From Clostridiales bacterium (GTDB lineage Bacteria > Bacillota > Clostridia > Oscillospirales > CAG-272): DNA of 45,822 bases. Positions 8,169-17,397 of the stretch are shown here, piece after piece. Location: assembly GCA_012800735.1 (NCBI GenBank), contig JAAZIU010000003.1, positions 1 to 45,822 on the forward strand, written 5' to 3'. Below the pieces are notes generated by a model. It did not search any database and was not told the origin of the DNA. It worked only from the letters and a program-made list of their open reading frames with translations. How positions within the stretch are numbered: position 1 is the stretch's first letter; each line of letters starts with the position of its first letter. A program made the translations under genes and the position numbers.

Positions 8169-9626
8169 TCAGTTTTCGTTGAATTGTGTTATTATTTTCG
8201 TATAATATTTATCGATCGGTTTTTTGTTCCTTTCAACCTGCGATGCTATAGCGTCGGGCTTTTTGGTTATCGCGTTGAGCTTCATGACCCAACCGCTTCC
8301 CGTATCATAAAGATAACCGAAATCAATTACGCGGGAATCAAGAATGCTGCGGAGCATTTTGATGGATTCCTCGTCGCGGGTACCCTTCTGCTCAAGGGCG
8401 ACATTCATATATGTCGGGACGAATTTGTTGTAGCTGAACGCGCTCATTATCTCGACAGCCGCGCCGATAAGCTCAAGATTTACCGCATTCGACGGTACCG
8501 TCAGTATATCCGCGCCGCCGTCGACAAGCGTATAGTATTCAGACTGCGACTCGTCATATTTCGGCAGCGGAAGCACGCCGAAGTTGTCTTCGAATTTTCG
8601 CAGATCTTCTCTGATAAGCACTCCGACCTGCGCCATGACAAATACGCATTTATTTGATGTAAACTTCTGAATCCGCGCGTCGCCACCGATCGGGAGCTTG
8701 TTATAGACATTCGGCATCTGATACAGCAGCTCCGATACCTTTTCGAGTACGTTTATGTTTTTCTCATGTTCTATGACATGGATAACGCTCTGATTGTCTT
8801 CGGCAAGCTCGACCAGCCGCCCGTTCATGGCGTAATAGACTGCCGCAGTCATGCAGCCGTCGCCCACCGATGTCGCAAGACCGTAAACATCTTCTTCATC
8901 GGCCTTGCCGTCGCCGTTTATATCCTGATAAAGTCCGGAGGCAAGCTCGTAAAGATAATCCGCCGTCCATTTGCCTTCTTCGACCGTTTCATAAAGGTTT
9001 ACGATCCCTGAGTTTTCAGCCATTTTTTTGTTATACATGATAAACCAGGTCTGGTTCATGTAGCTGGTCGAAAGGTCGCTTTCGATCATATAAAGACATT
9101 CGCCGAGCGAAGCGTCTTGAATTGATTTGGTATACCACGGCTCGGAAAGGTTAATATAGGGAATGGTATTCCAGTCATACATGAAACCCTGTATCGCGTC
9201 CGAGCCGGACCGGAATATCTGATTCAGAACGAGATCGTATTCGTCGGAGCCGCTCAATACCGATTTCTGAAGCTTGTCCGATACCTCGTTAAACACAAAA
9301 CAAGCGGTTTCGACAACATCGATGTTCAGACGCTCTTCGACATTTTGTATGCGGTCGAATATGACATCGTTTACAAGATCACCGTTCTGCGCATCGGTAT
9401 AGAAATTGTATAATAGCCCGGGGTTCTGCTGCAAAGTTCTGAATTTTGCCCCCTCGAAATCAAGCTGCGGAACCGAATCGGTATATCCGGTGGTTTCGGT
9501 CACTTCCGCGGCGGTATCCGGAGAAGCTGTATCTTCCGCAGCCGGAGCCGCGCCTTTATCGCCGCAGGAGACGATATTTGAAAGAGCGAATATCAGAACA
9601 AGCAGAATTATCGTAAGTCTTTTCAT
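8169..9626 (-). CDS. Extracellular solute-binding lipoprotein (ABC type)
   Basis: A 485-residue lipoprotein, taking the start at the ATG at 9626 (AAGG upstream; begins MKRLTIILL) rather than the longer in-frame start at 9677, which would overlap the preceding gene and bury the signal peptide. The lipobox is IVSC with Cys at 22, followed by an Ala/Thr/Glu-rich linker. A DINGDGKADEED calcium-loop motif starts at residue 235. It lies 28 bases after the GH28-like gene and is probably co-transcribed with it, so its ligand may be the product of that enzyme, for example a galacturonide-type oligosaccharide (inference). No permease gene accompanies it. Confidence 0.85.
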   Translation of the reverse strand: MKRLTIILLVLIFALSNIVSCGDKGAAPAAEDTASPDTAAEVTETTGYTDSVPQLDFEGAKFRTLQQNPGLLYNFYTDAQNGDLVNDVIFDRIQNVEERLNIDVVETACFVFNEVSDKLQKSVLSGSDEYDLVLNQIFRSGSDAIQGFMYDWNTIPYINLSEPWYTKSIQDASLGECLYMIESDLSTSYMNQTWFIMYNKKMAENSGIVNLYETVEEGKWTADYLYELASGLYQDINGDGKADEEDVYGLATSVGDGCMTAAVYYAMNGRLVELAEDNQSVIHVIEHEKNINVLEKVSELLYQMPNVYNKLPIGGDARIQKFTSNKCVFVMAQVGVLIREDLRKFEDNFGVLPLPKYDESQSEYYTLVDGGADILTVPSNAVNLELIGAAVEIMSAFSYNKFVPTYMNVALEQKGTRDEESIKMLRSILDSRVIDFGYLYDTGSGWVMKLNAITKKPDAIASQVERNKKPIDKYYTKIITQFNEN

Positions 9627-9654
9627 TATAATTACCTTAAGGTCTATATTCGGG

Positions 9655-10929
9655 TTATTCTTTCGACGCCGTGACAATATTGCTTAACTTAAGGTTTTTT
9701 GCGCCGTTTTCTCTGGCAACGTAAATGGTCTCGCAGTCGGGATTGTTGTTTATCACATTTGATATTGCCGAATCTTTGATATAACCTTCGATGACTATCG
9801 CGCGGTTGCTGTTGCAGATAACGTTGGATATGGTTATCGAAGACATGCTGTCTTCAAGGTTTCTGCCGTAACCGCCCCCGTCTCCCAACAGCACCGTGCC
9901 GCCGTGACGATGGCCGATTTCTCGCGTCGTGTCGACAAGTCCGTCTATGACTATGTTCCATATCCTCGTATTTGCCGGAAGCAGCCTCAAAAGAAAACAG
10001 AGATACGAATAGCCGGTGATATTTCTGATGACGATATCATGTATGTCTCTTTCCCGCTTCGACCAGTCGCTGTGCATGACGTGCGTGCTGCACAAGCTGC
10101 CGCCTTCTTTGAATTCCGGCTCGTCCGGCACTATTGCGGTCAGCGCCACCATATCGTCGCCGGTTTCCCCGCTTATATTTTCTATCACAATATGATGGCA
10201 GCCGTTTCGGATGTCAACTCCGTCCTGGTTTTCCATGTTATTTAGCATGCCGTCGATTCTTTTGGACATACGGGCGTCGAAGATGATATTCCTGACGTTG
10301 CCGAAAGCGCAGGCTTCGAGCGATATCCCCCATCCGTGCGACTCGACGATTTTTAAATTCTCAATGGAAAAATATTCGGCATTCGCGAACAGAACGCCTA
10401 TTCCCCGCCAGTCGCCGTACTGAGATTCTGATTCGACAAGCGCGTCGGTGCCGTAAGAGTGGTCGTGTCTGTCCCAGAAAGAGAGTTTTTCGGGAGTTCT
10501 ACGCTCTTCCGGAATCCAGTCGGCAAGGCGACAGAGATCCTCGTCTTCAAAAGGACAGGGGCAAGCCAGCCGCTTTGAGCTGTCGCCGGTTGCGCGCGGG
10601 TAATCAGCTCCCTCAAGAACGGCGATTCCCTCTCCGCGGAGGTGCACATTGCGTATCCGTTTGGGATAAGGGAAGCCGAAGCCGCAGTTTGCCGTTCTGA
10701 AGAAATTATCCCGGCATTTATCCGAAAGCTTTATCTTACAGTTTCGCAGTATAACGGTAGTGTTTTCCGGTATCAATATAGCTCTGTCGATAAGCCAACA
10801 GTCACGCTCCGGCTCGATATCCGATTTGCGGGGCGATATAACAATTATCCCGTCGCCGTCACGGTTCGCTATCGCGGCGTCAAGAGTGTCGCTGTCGGTC
10901 AGCGCGGCAAAGTTATTTGCGTAAATCAT
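9655..10929 (-). CDS. GH28-like right-handed beta-helix enzyme
   Basis: A 424-residue protein with no signal peptide. The N-terminus (TLDAAIANRDGDGIIVI) is the usual opening turn of pectate-lyase-superfamily helices. The rest is a series of short beta-strands with Asn and aromatic ladders (IENLKIVES, VRNIIFDAR, IVIENISGE, IVIRNITGY, IVIDGLVD). NQDGVD near residue 237 and TGDDMVALTA near 255 match the two Asp-containing catalytic motifs of glycoside hydrolase family 28 (NTDG and DD). A later GHRHGG near 340 may stand in for the conserved His motif. A polygalacturonase-like or rhamnogalacturonan-type hydrolase acting inside the cell on short oligomers is the best guess. GGGAGGG precedes the ATG. 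It follows ftsH by 67 bases without a visible terminator or promoter. Confidence 0.75.
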   Translation of the reverse strand: MIYANNFAALTDSDTLDAAIANRDGDGIIVISPRKSDIEPERDCWLIDRAILIPENTTVILRNCKIKLSDKCRDNFFRTANCGFGFPYPKRIRNVHLRGEGIAVLEGADYPRATGDSSKRLACPCPFEDEDLCRLADWIPEERRTPEKLSFWDRHDHSYGTDALVESESQYGDWRGIGVLFANAEYFSIENLKIVESHGWGISLEACAFGNVRNIIFDARMSKRIDGMLNNMENQDGVDIRNGCHHIVIENISGETGDDMVALTAIVPDEPEFKEGGSLCSTHVMHSDWSKRERDIHDIVIRNITGYSYLCFLLRLLPANTRIWNIVIDGLVDTTREIGHRHGGTVLLGDGGGYGRNLEDSMSSITISNVICNSNRAIVIEGYIKDSAISNVINNNPDCETIYVARENGAKNLKLSNIVTASKE

Positions 10930-10996
10930 ATGATACCCTCCCTGTTTTTGCGCCGTTTTCCCTCTTATTTGAATATTTCACGGTAGAAAGAAATGG

Positions 10997-13021
10997 TTAT
11001 TCCTCCATAAGCTGCATGAATTCCTGTCCCGTGATGTTTTCCTTCTCTAAGAGATAAGCGGAGATTCTTTCCAGAGCAGGCCGGTTTTCTTCCAGCAGTT
11101 TGATGGCGTCCTGCTGACACTGATCCAATATCTTACGAACTTCGTCGTCAATTAATGTTCCGGTTTGTTCCGAATAATGAGCAACACTGCGCCCGTCCAG
11201 ATATTTGTTTTGTGTGCTTTCCAGACCCATCGGGCCGAATTTATCGCTCATCCCGTACTGAGTAACCATACCGCGCGCCAGTTTTGTCGCTCTCTCGATA
11301 TCGTTTGATGCGCCGGTGCTCACTTCCCCGAAGACGATACTCTCGGCGGCGCGCCCTCCCAACAGAGTGGTGATTTGAGCGATGATTTCCGATTCCGTCA
11401 GCAGATAACGCTCTTCCTCCGGCATATTCATTGTATAGCCGAGGCTGCCTAAGGTGCGGGGAACAATGGTAATCTTCTGAACCGGCTGACCCTTTTTCTG
11501 CAAGGCGCTGACTAAGGCGTGTCCTACCTCGTGGTAAGCCACCATTTTGCGCTCCTTGGGATTCATTACGCGGTCTTTCTTTTCTTTGCCGGCGATGACT
11601 ACTTCAACCGCTTCTTGCAAATCCCTCTGAGTTACCAGCTTGCGTCCTTCTTTGACTGCAAGCAGCGCTCCCTCGTTGATCATATTGGCAAGATCGGCTC
11701 CCGTCGCGCCGCTTGTCGCCAGCGCTATTTCGCGCAGATCGACATCCGGATCCATTTTGACTTTGGCGGCATGTACCTTGAGAATTGCCTCGCGTCCCGG
11801 GAGATCCGGCTTATCGACAACGATGCGGCGGTCAAAACGACCGGGACGAAGCAGCGCTTTATCAAGCACTTCGGGACGATTTGTGGCAGCCAAAACAATT
11901 ATGCTTTCTTCGCTGCCGAAACCATCCATTTCGGCAAGAAGCTGATTTAAGGTCTGTTCCCTTTCATCGTTTGATCCAAGTTGATTGTCACGGCTTTTGC
12001 CTATGGCGTCGATCTCATCGATGAAGATGATACAGGGAGCGTTCTTCTTCGCGTTTTCAAACAAATCGCGCACACGGGAGGCCCCGACGCCGACGAACAT
12101 CTCGACAAATTCGCTGCCGGTAATTGAATAGAAAGGAACGCCGGCTTCCCCTGCAACCGCCTTTGCCAGAAGCGTCTTACCCGTTCCCGGAGGCCCTACC
12201 AAAAGAGCTCCTTTGGGTTGTTTTGCGCCGATCTCACGGTATTTTTTCGGATTGTTAAGAAAGTCGATCATTTCTTTCAGACTTTCTTTTGCTTCATCCT
12301 GTCCGGCTACATCGGCAAAAGTGACGCCGGTGTTCTTCTCCATATTATATTCTTTTGCCTTGCTTTTTCCGATCCCGAAGATGCCGCCAGCTCCGCCGCC
12401 GGGCTGATTTTGTCTGATTTTATTCATGACATTGCGGATCACGAAGAAATAAATCAGATACATGATGATTGTAGGAAGGACCCATGTGCTAATGAATGTT
12501 TTAAGGGGTGATGAGGTATCATTGCTTATTATCTGACTGAATGAAACACCGTTATCCGAAAGACGGTTCACCAAGTCCGGATCGTCTACCCGAACGGCAA
12601 TATATCCGTCACCCGCCTTCGGTGAAGGCAGCCGATTTTCGGTTTTTCCGGCCGGATAAAGTATTTTCTCTACTTCGGCAAGATCAGCCTCTTCATCGAT
12701 TGTGACCAATAACTGAGTTTCGCTCAGCACAACCTGATCCGCATATCTGCTTTCAACCAGCTCAAGGAATTGACTGTATTCAATAGTCTGTGCCGATTTG
12801 CTCACCCTATTCATGAAAAACATGTTTATCAGTGAAGTGATGAGAAATACAACTATGAATATATTGAAGATATTCGGGCCTTTGGGCGCATTGAAGGCAG
12901 AATTGTTGTTTTTTCTATTATTGCCGCCATAATTACCGCCGGCACCGCCTGAATTCATCTGATTGGGATTATTTCCGTTGATGTCATTTTGTTCGGTATC
13001 AACCGTTTGTTTTGGTTCCAT
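10997..13021 (-). CDS. ftsH: ATP-dependent zinc metalloprotease FtsH
   Basis: A 674-residue membrane AAA+ protease that degrades misfolded membrane and short-lived regulatory proteins. An Asn/Gly-rich N-terminal tail of about 45 residues precedes membrane helix 1 (about 50-72). An extracytoplasmic domain follows, with membrane helix 2 at about 178-202. The AAA module has Walker A GPPGTGKT near 275, Walker B IIFIDEID near 333 and the second region of homology [21 protein letters not shown] split around its arginine fingers near 378-397. The peptidase domain has the zinc site HEVGH near 496. The ATG at 13021 follows GGAGGAGA. The length is typical for the family; the Asn-rich tail is longer than usual. 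Two carbohydrate-related genes follow on the same strand. Confidence 0.97.
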   Translation of the reverse strand: MEPKQTVDTEQNDINGNNPNQMNSGGAGGNYGGNNRKNNNSAFNAPKGPNIFNIFIVVFLITSLINMFFMNRVSKSAQTIEYSQFLELVESRYADQVVLSETQLLVTIDEEADLAEVEKILYPAGKTENRLPSPKAGDGYIAVRVDDPDLVNRLSDNGVSFSQIISNDTSSPLKTFISTWVLPTIIMYLIYFFVIRNVMNKIRQNQPGGGAGGIFGIGKSKAKEYNMEKNTGVTFADVAGQDEAKESLKEMIDFLNNPKKYREIGAKQPKGALLVGPPGTGKTLLAKAVAGEAGVPFYSITGSEFVEMFVGVGASRVRDLFENAKKNAPCIIFIDEIDAIGKSRDNQLGSNDEREQTLNQLLAEMDGFGSEESIIVLAATNRPEVLDKALLRPGRFDRRIVVDKPDLPGREAILKVHAAKVKMDPDVDLREIALATSGATGADLANMINEGALLAVKEGRKLVTQRDLQEAVEVVIAGKEKKDRVMNPKERKMVAYHEVGHALVSALQKKGQPVQKITIVPRTLGSLGYTMNMPEEERYLLTESEIIAQITTLLGGRAAESIVFGEVSTGASNDIERATKLARGMVTQYGMSDKFGPMGLESTQNKYLDGRSVAHYSEQTGTLIDDEVRKILDQCQQDAIKLLEENRPALERISAYLLEKENITGQEFMQLMEE

Positions 13022-13059
13022 TTTCTCTCCTCCATAATTTTATAGCGACACTTTGCTTA

Positions 13060-13089
13060 ATTATAACATTCCAATTTTAAACTTGTCAA
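13060..13089 (-). promoter_or_regulatory. Sigma-A promoter of ftsH
   Basis: Minus-strand TTGACA, 18-bp spacer ending in TGT (extended -10), TATAAT; about 40 bases upstream of the ATG. It is also the only good promoter seen ahead of the GH28-like and lipoprotein genes downstream. Confidence 0.8.
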
Positions 13090-13156
13090 CAGATTTCATT
13101 TAATTCGGAACAAAACAAAAATTCAATTGACGGTTTGGGAATTAAATTGACATAAT

Positions 13157-13199
13157 AAAAATTCCCTCCGCCGGGCATTATCTTTCCGGCAGAGGGAAT
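13157..13199 (-). terminator. Terminator after the 13211-14632 gene
   Basis: A 14-position stem with one mismatch: ATTCCCTCCGCCGG at 13161-13174 with CCGGCAGAGGGAAT at 13186-13199. A T run follows on the minus strand. It begins about a dozen bases after the stop codon. Confidence 0.85.
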
Positions 13200-13210
13200 C
13201 CTGATTGTTT

Positions 13211-14632
13211 TCAGTCCCCGAAAGAGTTGAGTTTTTCCATAAGGGCTATGTCGGCGGAGCTATGTTTTTCATAATATGAGGAAACATTCGTGTTCGGGGC
13301 TTTTATGTCAAGCAGCGTCCTTACCGAAGTCGACATCTTCGCGCCGAATGTGTAGGCGACGTCGAGGAACATTTTTGAGCGGAGAAGGTCAATTACCTTT
13401 GCCGAATCCTCGTCGTATGAATACTTATTTTTTAGCGAGATTTCAACAAAAGCGGGATATACTTCGGTATAACCGGCGACCGTCATCGCTTCGATGCAAA
13501 GCGAGATTTTATCGGTTTCCGGCGCGGTCAGCGGAACTGCGTGCATATAGTCGGTATAGACCGCCACATAATCCGGCTGCGCCTCGTCAAGCTTCGGCGG
13601 ACAGAGGATGCCGTATTCAACCTCGCTGTCGCGGAGCTGATTTGCGGCAAGATTCAGCGAATCATAGATAAATAGCGAATCGCCGTTTTTGAAGGTGTCT
13701 ATTACGATATTTTCGGTAACATTAAGGACGGAAGGAGATTCATAAAACATAGAATAGAGCTTTTCGACCGCTTGCTGGGTACGGTTGACATCAGCCGTGT
13801 ATTCAAGCGCGCCGTTTGCGTCGGGAGTATAGGTATAAAGACCGAGCGTCGGATTAATAAACGACAAAAATGAGGTAAGATTGATATAACCCACCTTATC
13901 GCCCGCGTCGGTCACGCCGTTGCCGTTGACATCCGAGTATGCGGCGCTCATCATTTCCCCGAGGGCGTCGAGCGTCCAGACTCCGTCGTAAATCTTCTGA
14001 TACGGAACTTCCATGCCGAAGTCGGCGCAGAGCTGTTTGTTTATAAACCAGGCGCGTATCCTCGAAACGCCGAAGTACGACATATGGTTTGAAAAGACAA
14101 CCATCCGGTTGTTGATACGGTACGCCTTGACCGCGCTTTCCGGCCACCAGGGAGCTGAGAAATCATTGTTCGGGAATTCGTAAATATCGTAAAAGTAACC
14201 TTTCAGCGCCATATTGCCGAGCGCGAGGTCCTGACAGGTGACGATATCGCACTCGTCGTCCCCCGACAGCACCATCCGCTCAAGCGGTCCGGGATCGCTA
14301 TACAGCTTCGGCTCGATTTTAATATTCAGCGTCTCCTCGACCAGGCGGTTGGCGCCGTATATAGCGTCGTTTATGACTTCGCCGTTTTCCTCTTCACGCA
14401 TGGTATAAAGATATATGTCGTATTGCTCCGTGTCGCCTATTCGCAGCGCAAAGCCTTCAAGGTCGCTGTCCTTGAAGATATCCATCGCCGCGGTCGTCTC
14501 TGCGGTCGTTTGCTCAAGCGTCTCCTGCGCGGCGGTCGTTGTCGCCATGCCCTCTGTCGCGCTTCCCGTATCTGCGCACGCAGATATAAGCATAAGCATG
14601 ACAAGTATCGGGAAAATAAGCAGTTTTTTCAT
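13211..14632 (-). CDS. Extracellular solute-binding lipoprotein (ABC type)
   Basis: A 473-residue lipoprotein, taking the ATG at 14632 (MKKLLIF, preceded by GGAGGG) over an in-frame start nine codons upstream. The lipobox is ISAC with Cys at 19, followed by a Thr/Ala-rich linker. A DVNGNGVTDAGD calcium-loop-like motif starts at residue 234, the same place as in the other solute-binding proteins here, although its loop sequence is the most divergent. It has its own promoter (14687-14715) and terminator (13157-13199), and is divergent from the tandem stalk/Ig genes across a 446-base spacer. No permease gene is near. The ligand is unknown. Confidence 0.85.
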   Translation of the reverse strand: MKKLLIFPILVMLMLISACADTGSATEGMATTTAAQETLEQTTAETTAAMDIFKDSDLEGFALRIGDTEQYDIYLYTMREEENGEVINDAIYGANRLVEETLNIKIEPKLYSDPGPLERMVLSGDDECDIVTCQDLALGNMALKGYFYDIYEFPNNDFSAPWWPESAVKAYRINNRMVVFSNHMSYFGVSRIRAWFINKQLCADFGMEVPYQKIYDGVWTLDALGEMMSAAYSDVNGNGVTDAGDKVGYINLTSFLSFINPTLGLYTYTPDANGALEYTADVNRTQQAVEKLYSMFYESPSVLNVTENIVIDTFKNGDSLFIYDSLNLAANQLRDSEVEYGILCPPKLDEAQPDYVAVYTDYMHAVPLTAPETDKISLCIEAMTVAGYTEVYPAFVEISLKNKYSYDEDSAKVIDLLRSKMFLDVAYTFGAKMSTSVRTLLDIKAPNTNVSSYYEKHSSADIALMEKLNSFGD

Positions 14633-14686
14633 AATTCCCTCCAATTTTATATTTGACAAATCAGTTCAATATAAATGTATATTCTG

Positions 14687-14715
14687 ATTATATCATGCTG
14701 TATTTAATTTTACAA
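14687..14715 (-). promoter_or_regulatory. Sigma-A promoter of the 13211-14632 lipoprotein gene
   Basis: Minus-strand TTGTAA, 17-bp spacer ending in TGA (extended -10), TATAAT, about 55 bases upstream of the ATG at 14632. Confidence 0.7.
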
Positions 14716-14865
14716 TGTATAAATCAAACCGGTGAATGTTATATTTCAAACTTGTTAAAAAAGGTGATTGAGAAGGCTTTAAAACTAAACTTATTTTATG
14801 GCGGCGCCGGTTTTATTGATTTTATATAAATTATTGGTTAAATTTTTAATGTTCTCTTTATTCCG

Positions 14866-14894
14866 TTGACATTGATTGTTAAATATAATATACT
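14866..14894 (+). promoter_or_regulatory. Promoter for the tandem stalk/Ig array
   Basis: Plus-strand TTGACA, 17-bp spacer, TATACT. It implies a leader of about 178 bases before the ATG at 15079. The leader contains a small inverted repeat, AGCTGA/TCAGCT, at 14986-15004. The rest of the 446-base divergent region is AT-rich and shows no other gene. Confidence 0.6.
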
Positions 14895-14911
14895 TATGTT
14901 GATATATTTAA

Positions 14912-14942
14912 TTGATTTGAACTTAATTTCAAATGATATAAT
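14912..14942 (+). promoter_or_regulatory. Possible second promoter for the stalk/Ig array
   Basis: TATAAT at 14937-14942 is preceded by TGA (extended -10), but the best -35 (TTGATT at 14912) is 19 bp away. It is weaker than the site at 14866. Confidence 0.4.
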
Positions 14943-15078
14943 AATACATAGCGATGATATTATATTGGCATTAAAAACAAAGAAAAGCTGATTTACGCTC
15001 AGCTAAAAACGAATATATCATAAACCCAAATCAAGCCGCAACACGATATTCAAATCAAAAGAAAGGAAAGGAAACAAA

Positions 15079-17292
15079 ATGAACCTTGTAAAACGATTCA
15101 TCGCCCTTACGCTCGCCCTTTTAATGCTCGCGGGGCTGCTGCAGGTTATCTTCGCCGCTCCGAAGGTCGGGGATGTGGTCGACCATGTCCTTCACACCGA
15201 CATTGTCACCTATATCAACGGATTGCCGATACGCTCCTACAACATCAAGGGCTATACCGCCGTCATAGTTGAGGATCTTTCGAATTACGGCTTTTATGTC
15301 GTATGGTACGGAACCGAAAGAGAGCTGACCGTCAGACCGCTTGCAAGCGGGCAGTTAGTCGGCGGATATACGCCGGAGAAGAACACACAGCCGATAGGCT
15401 CAAAGGCGATGCCGGTGTATTTTACCGATATCGTCACTTACCTTGACGGCGTAAAGGTCGACAGCTACAACGTCGGCGGGAGAACGATTATTTACGTCGA
15501 CGACCTGGCGAAATTCTACGCGAAAGATTACGTCTGGAACCCGGAAGCGCGGACGCTCAGCCTGACGCTTAAAGGCGCGTCGCCGGGCGCGGGTTCGGAG
15601 GATAATTCGGGCTCCGATTCGTCCGGCGGACCTGTTATTGAAAAGCAGCCGATAGATTGCAATGTCAAAGAAGGCGATTTCGCGATTTTTAAGGTGACCG
15701 CTGCCGGAGACGGTCTTAAATACCAATGGCAGCGGGACGAAAGAGACTTTAAATCAATAATCGAAAAGCTGGAAAGAGGAGACAGATCGTCGCTGACCGA
15801 CTGGAATTGGGTCGACCTTAAGGACGACGGGCGGACGACCGGCGCAAATCATTTTGAACTCACGGTGCTCGCAGACCTTGAAACGATAAACTCCGGCAGT
15901 TACCGATGCGTCATAACGGACAGCGACGGCAGAACCGTCACATCCGATTATGCGTCCATTATTCCGATAAGCCCGGGAATCAAAATCACCGAGCAGCCGC
16001 AGGATAAGAAAGTCAAGGCGGGAGAATACGCAACTCTTTATGTCGGCGCCGAAGGCCGTGACCTGAAATATCAATGGCAGGAACTTATCGCAAGCTACAA
16101 AGTATACGAACTCGAGGACGGCAAACAATTCGCCGGACTGTCATATGAATACAAAAATATCACGGACAACGACAAGTTTTCCGGGACCACAACCAATACT
16201 CTGACGGTCAAAGTCGATACGCCTTCGCAGCGTCGTTTTAAACCTAAGACGGGGAGCCGGCAGGAGTATATCTGTCTTATCACAGACCGTTACGGTATGA
16301 CGATATCCTCTTCCCCTGCAAAAATCAACTCTTACTGTGAAATCATGATAACCGAGCAGCCGAAAAGCGTTACACAAACCGAAAGAGTTCCCGCCGAGCT
16401 TAATGTAAAAGCGGAGGGCGATTCCCCGCTTTCTTATCGCTGGCAGTTTGTATGGCTGGGAAGCTGGACGGACATCCCTAAAGATAATCCCAAATTTGCC
16501 GGCGTCGACACTCCCACGCTAACCTGGAACTGCGACAGCGGCAGTTTTAATTTCCGCTGTGTAGTCGACGGACCGAATTCCGAACCGGTCATTTCCGACG
16601 AAGTCACGATTACCTACAACCTGCCGCCCGAAGATATTCAGATCCGCCAGCCTAAAAATTTCAGGGGCAGGTATTCCGAACAAGCCTCCTTCGATTTCGC
16701 TTTTACCAATATCAAAGTTGACAGCCTCGAATGCAGGTGGCAGCAGAAAGGCGATGACGGCGTTTGGACCAACCTCTCGGTTACCGATCCCACTCTCAGA
16801 CTCGAGATTAATTCGGCAACCTCCGGTCGCTGGTACCGCTGCACGGGAAAGGTAAACGGCCGCGACTTCACGACGATGCCGGCTCTGCTTGAGGGTACGC
16901 TTAATTACAGAAAGGAAGGGCGACCGTATACAACATGGAATATCACAACGAATGGCAGTATACAATGGTTTGACCTCTACAACTATATCGAGGGCGATGA
17001 ACTTACTTTCAGGTGGGAAGGACACAAGGAGAAGGATGATCCCGGAATCTTTAAAATAATCGAGCCGGAGTATTTTAATTTTCAGTGTGGCTCTGAAACT
17101 CATATAATAATAACAGAAGTCAACGGAGCGGCGCTGGGAATCAGTACAACCGGAACAAAGGGTATTCAACCATTGTATAAAATTAGTATTATTCATACTT
17201 TTGATCTATACACCCAAGCAAGATGCTACGTTACCGATAAATACGGCGAGAAGCTGGTATTTAATGTTTATATCGAATATATTGAGATATAA
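15079..17292 (+). CDS. Stalk/Ig surface protein, tandem copy 1
   Basis: A 737-residue exported protein. The signal peptide (about 1-26) ends in VIFA before APKVGD. Two stalk modules related to the copper amine oxidase N-terminal domain follow at about 28-170. A Gly/Ser-rich linker leads to four Ig-like domains (about 188-630). Each has a C-strand W (YQWQ, YQWQ, YRWQ, CRWQ) and an F-strand Y/F-R/I-C motif (SYRC, YIC, FRC, WYRC). A C-terminal domain of about 100 residues, not recognised, ends with RCYVTDKYGEK. The loop after YQWQ in Ig1 is 23 residues here, against 10 and 71 in the next two copies. AAAGGAAAGG precedes the ATG. No membrane anchor or sorting motif is seen. Adhesion or glycan binding is inference only. 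Confidence 0.9.
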   Translation: MNLVKRFIALTLALLMLAGLLQVIFAAPKVGDVVDHVLHTDIVTYINGLPIRSYNIKGYTAVIVEDLSNYGFYVVWYGTERELTVRPLASGQLVGGYTPEKNTQPIGSKAMPVYFTDIVTYLDGVKVDSYNVGGRTIIYVDDLAKFYAKDYVWNPEARTLSLTLKGASPGAGSEDNSGSDSSGGPVIEKQPIDCNVKEGDFAIFKVTAAGDGLKYQWQRDERDFKSIIEKLERGDRSSLTDWNWVDLKDDGRTTGANHFELTVLADLETINSGSYRCVITDSDGRTVTSDYASIIPISPGIKITEQPQDKKVKAGEYATLYVGAEGRDLKYQWQELIASYKVYELEDGKQFAGLSYEYKNITDNDKFSGTTTNTLTVKVDTPSQRRFKPKTGSRQEYICLITDRYGMTISSSPAKINSYCEIMITEQPKSVTQTERVPAELNVKAEGDSPLSYRWQFVWLGSWTDIPKDNPKFAGVDTPTLTWNCDSGSFNFRCVVDGPNSEPVISDEVTITYNLPPEDIQIRQPKNFRGRYSEQASFDFAFTNIKVDSLECRWQQKGDDGVWTNLSVTDPTLRLEINSATSGRWYRCTGKVNGRDFTTMPALLEGTLNYRKEGRPYTTWNITTNGSIQWFDLYNYIEGDELTFRWEGHKEKDDPGIFKIIEPEYFNFQCGSETHIIITEVNGAALGISTTGTKGIQPLYKISIIHTFDLYTQARCYVTDKYGEKLVFNVYIEYIEI

Positions 17293-17309
17293 CCCGTAAA
17301 ACCGGGGTA

Positions 17310-17338
17310 ATCGGCGGCTGACCGCATCGGCCGCCGAT
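17310..17338 (+). other. Intercistronic GC-rich hairpin 1
   Basis: ATCGGCGGC (17310-17318) pairs with GCCGCCGAT (17330-17338) around the loop TGACCGCATCG. No T run follows, so it is more likely an mRNA processing or stability element than a terminator. It recurs at 19611-19650 with the same loop. Confidence 0.65.
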
Positions 17339-17397
17339 GTCCCTAACTCAACGCAAGACGAAACACATGTTTAATTTATTAATAAAGGAAAATGACA

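Noticed and set aside
14895-15078. Riboswitch in the long leader of the stalk/Ig array
   Set aside because: Only one small 6-bp inverted repeat is visible and no known aptamer motif was recognised.
16519-17196. A 225-codon minus-strand open frame inside tandem copy 1
   Set aside because: It is the antisense of Ig-domain coding sequence; similar shadows occur in the paralogues, as expected from shared sequence.
17310-17338. Hairpin between tandem copies 1 and 2 as a terminator
   Set aside because: No T tract follows, and the following gene has no convincing promoter of its own.
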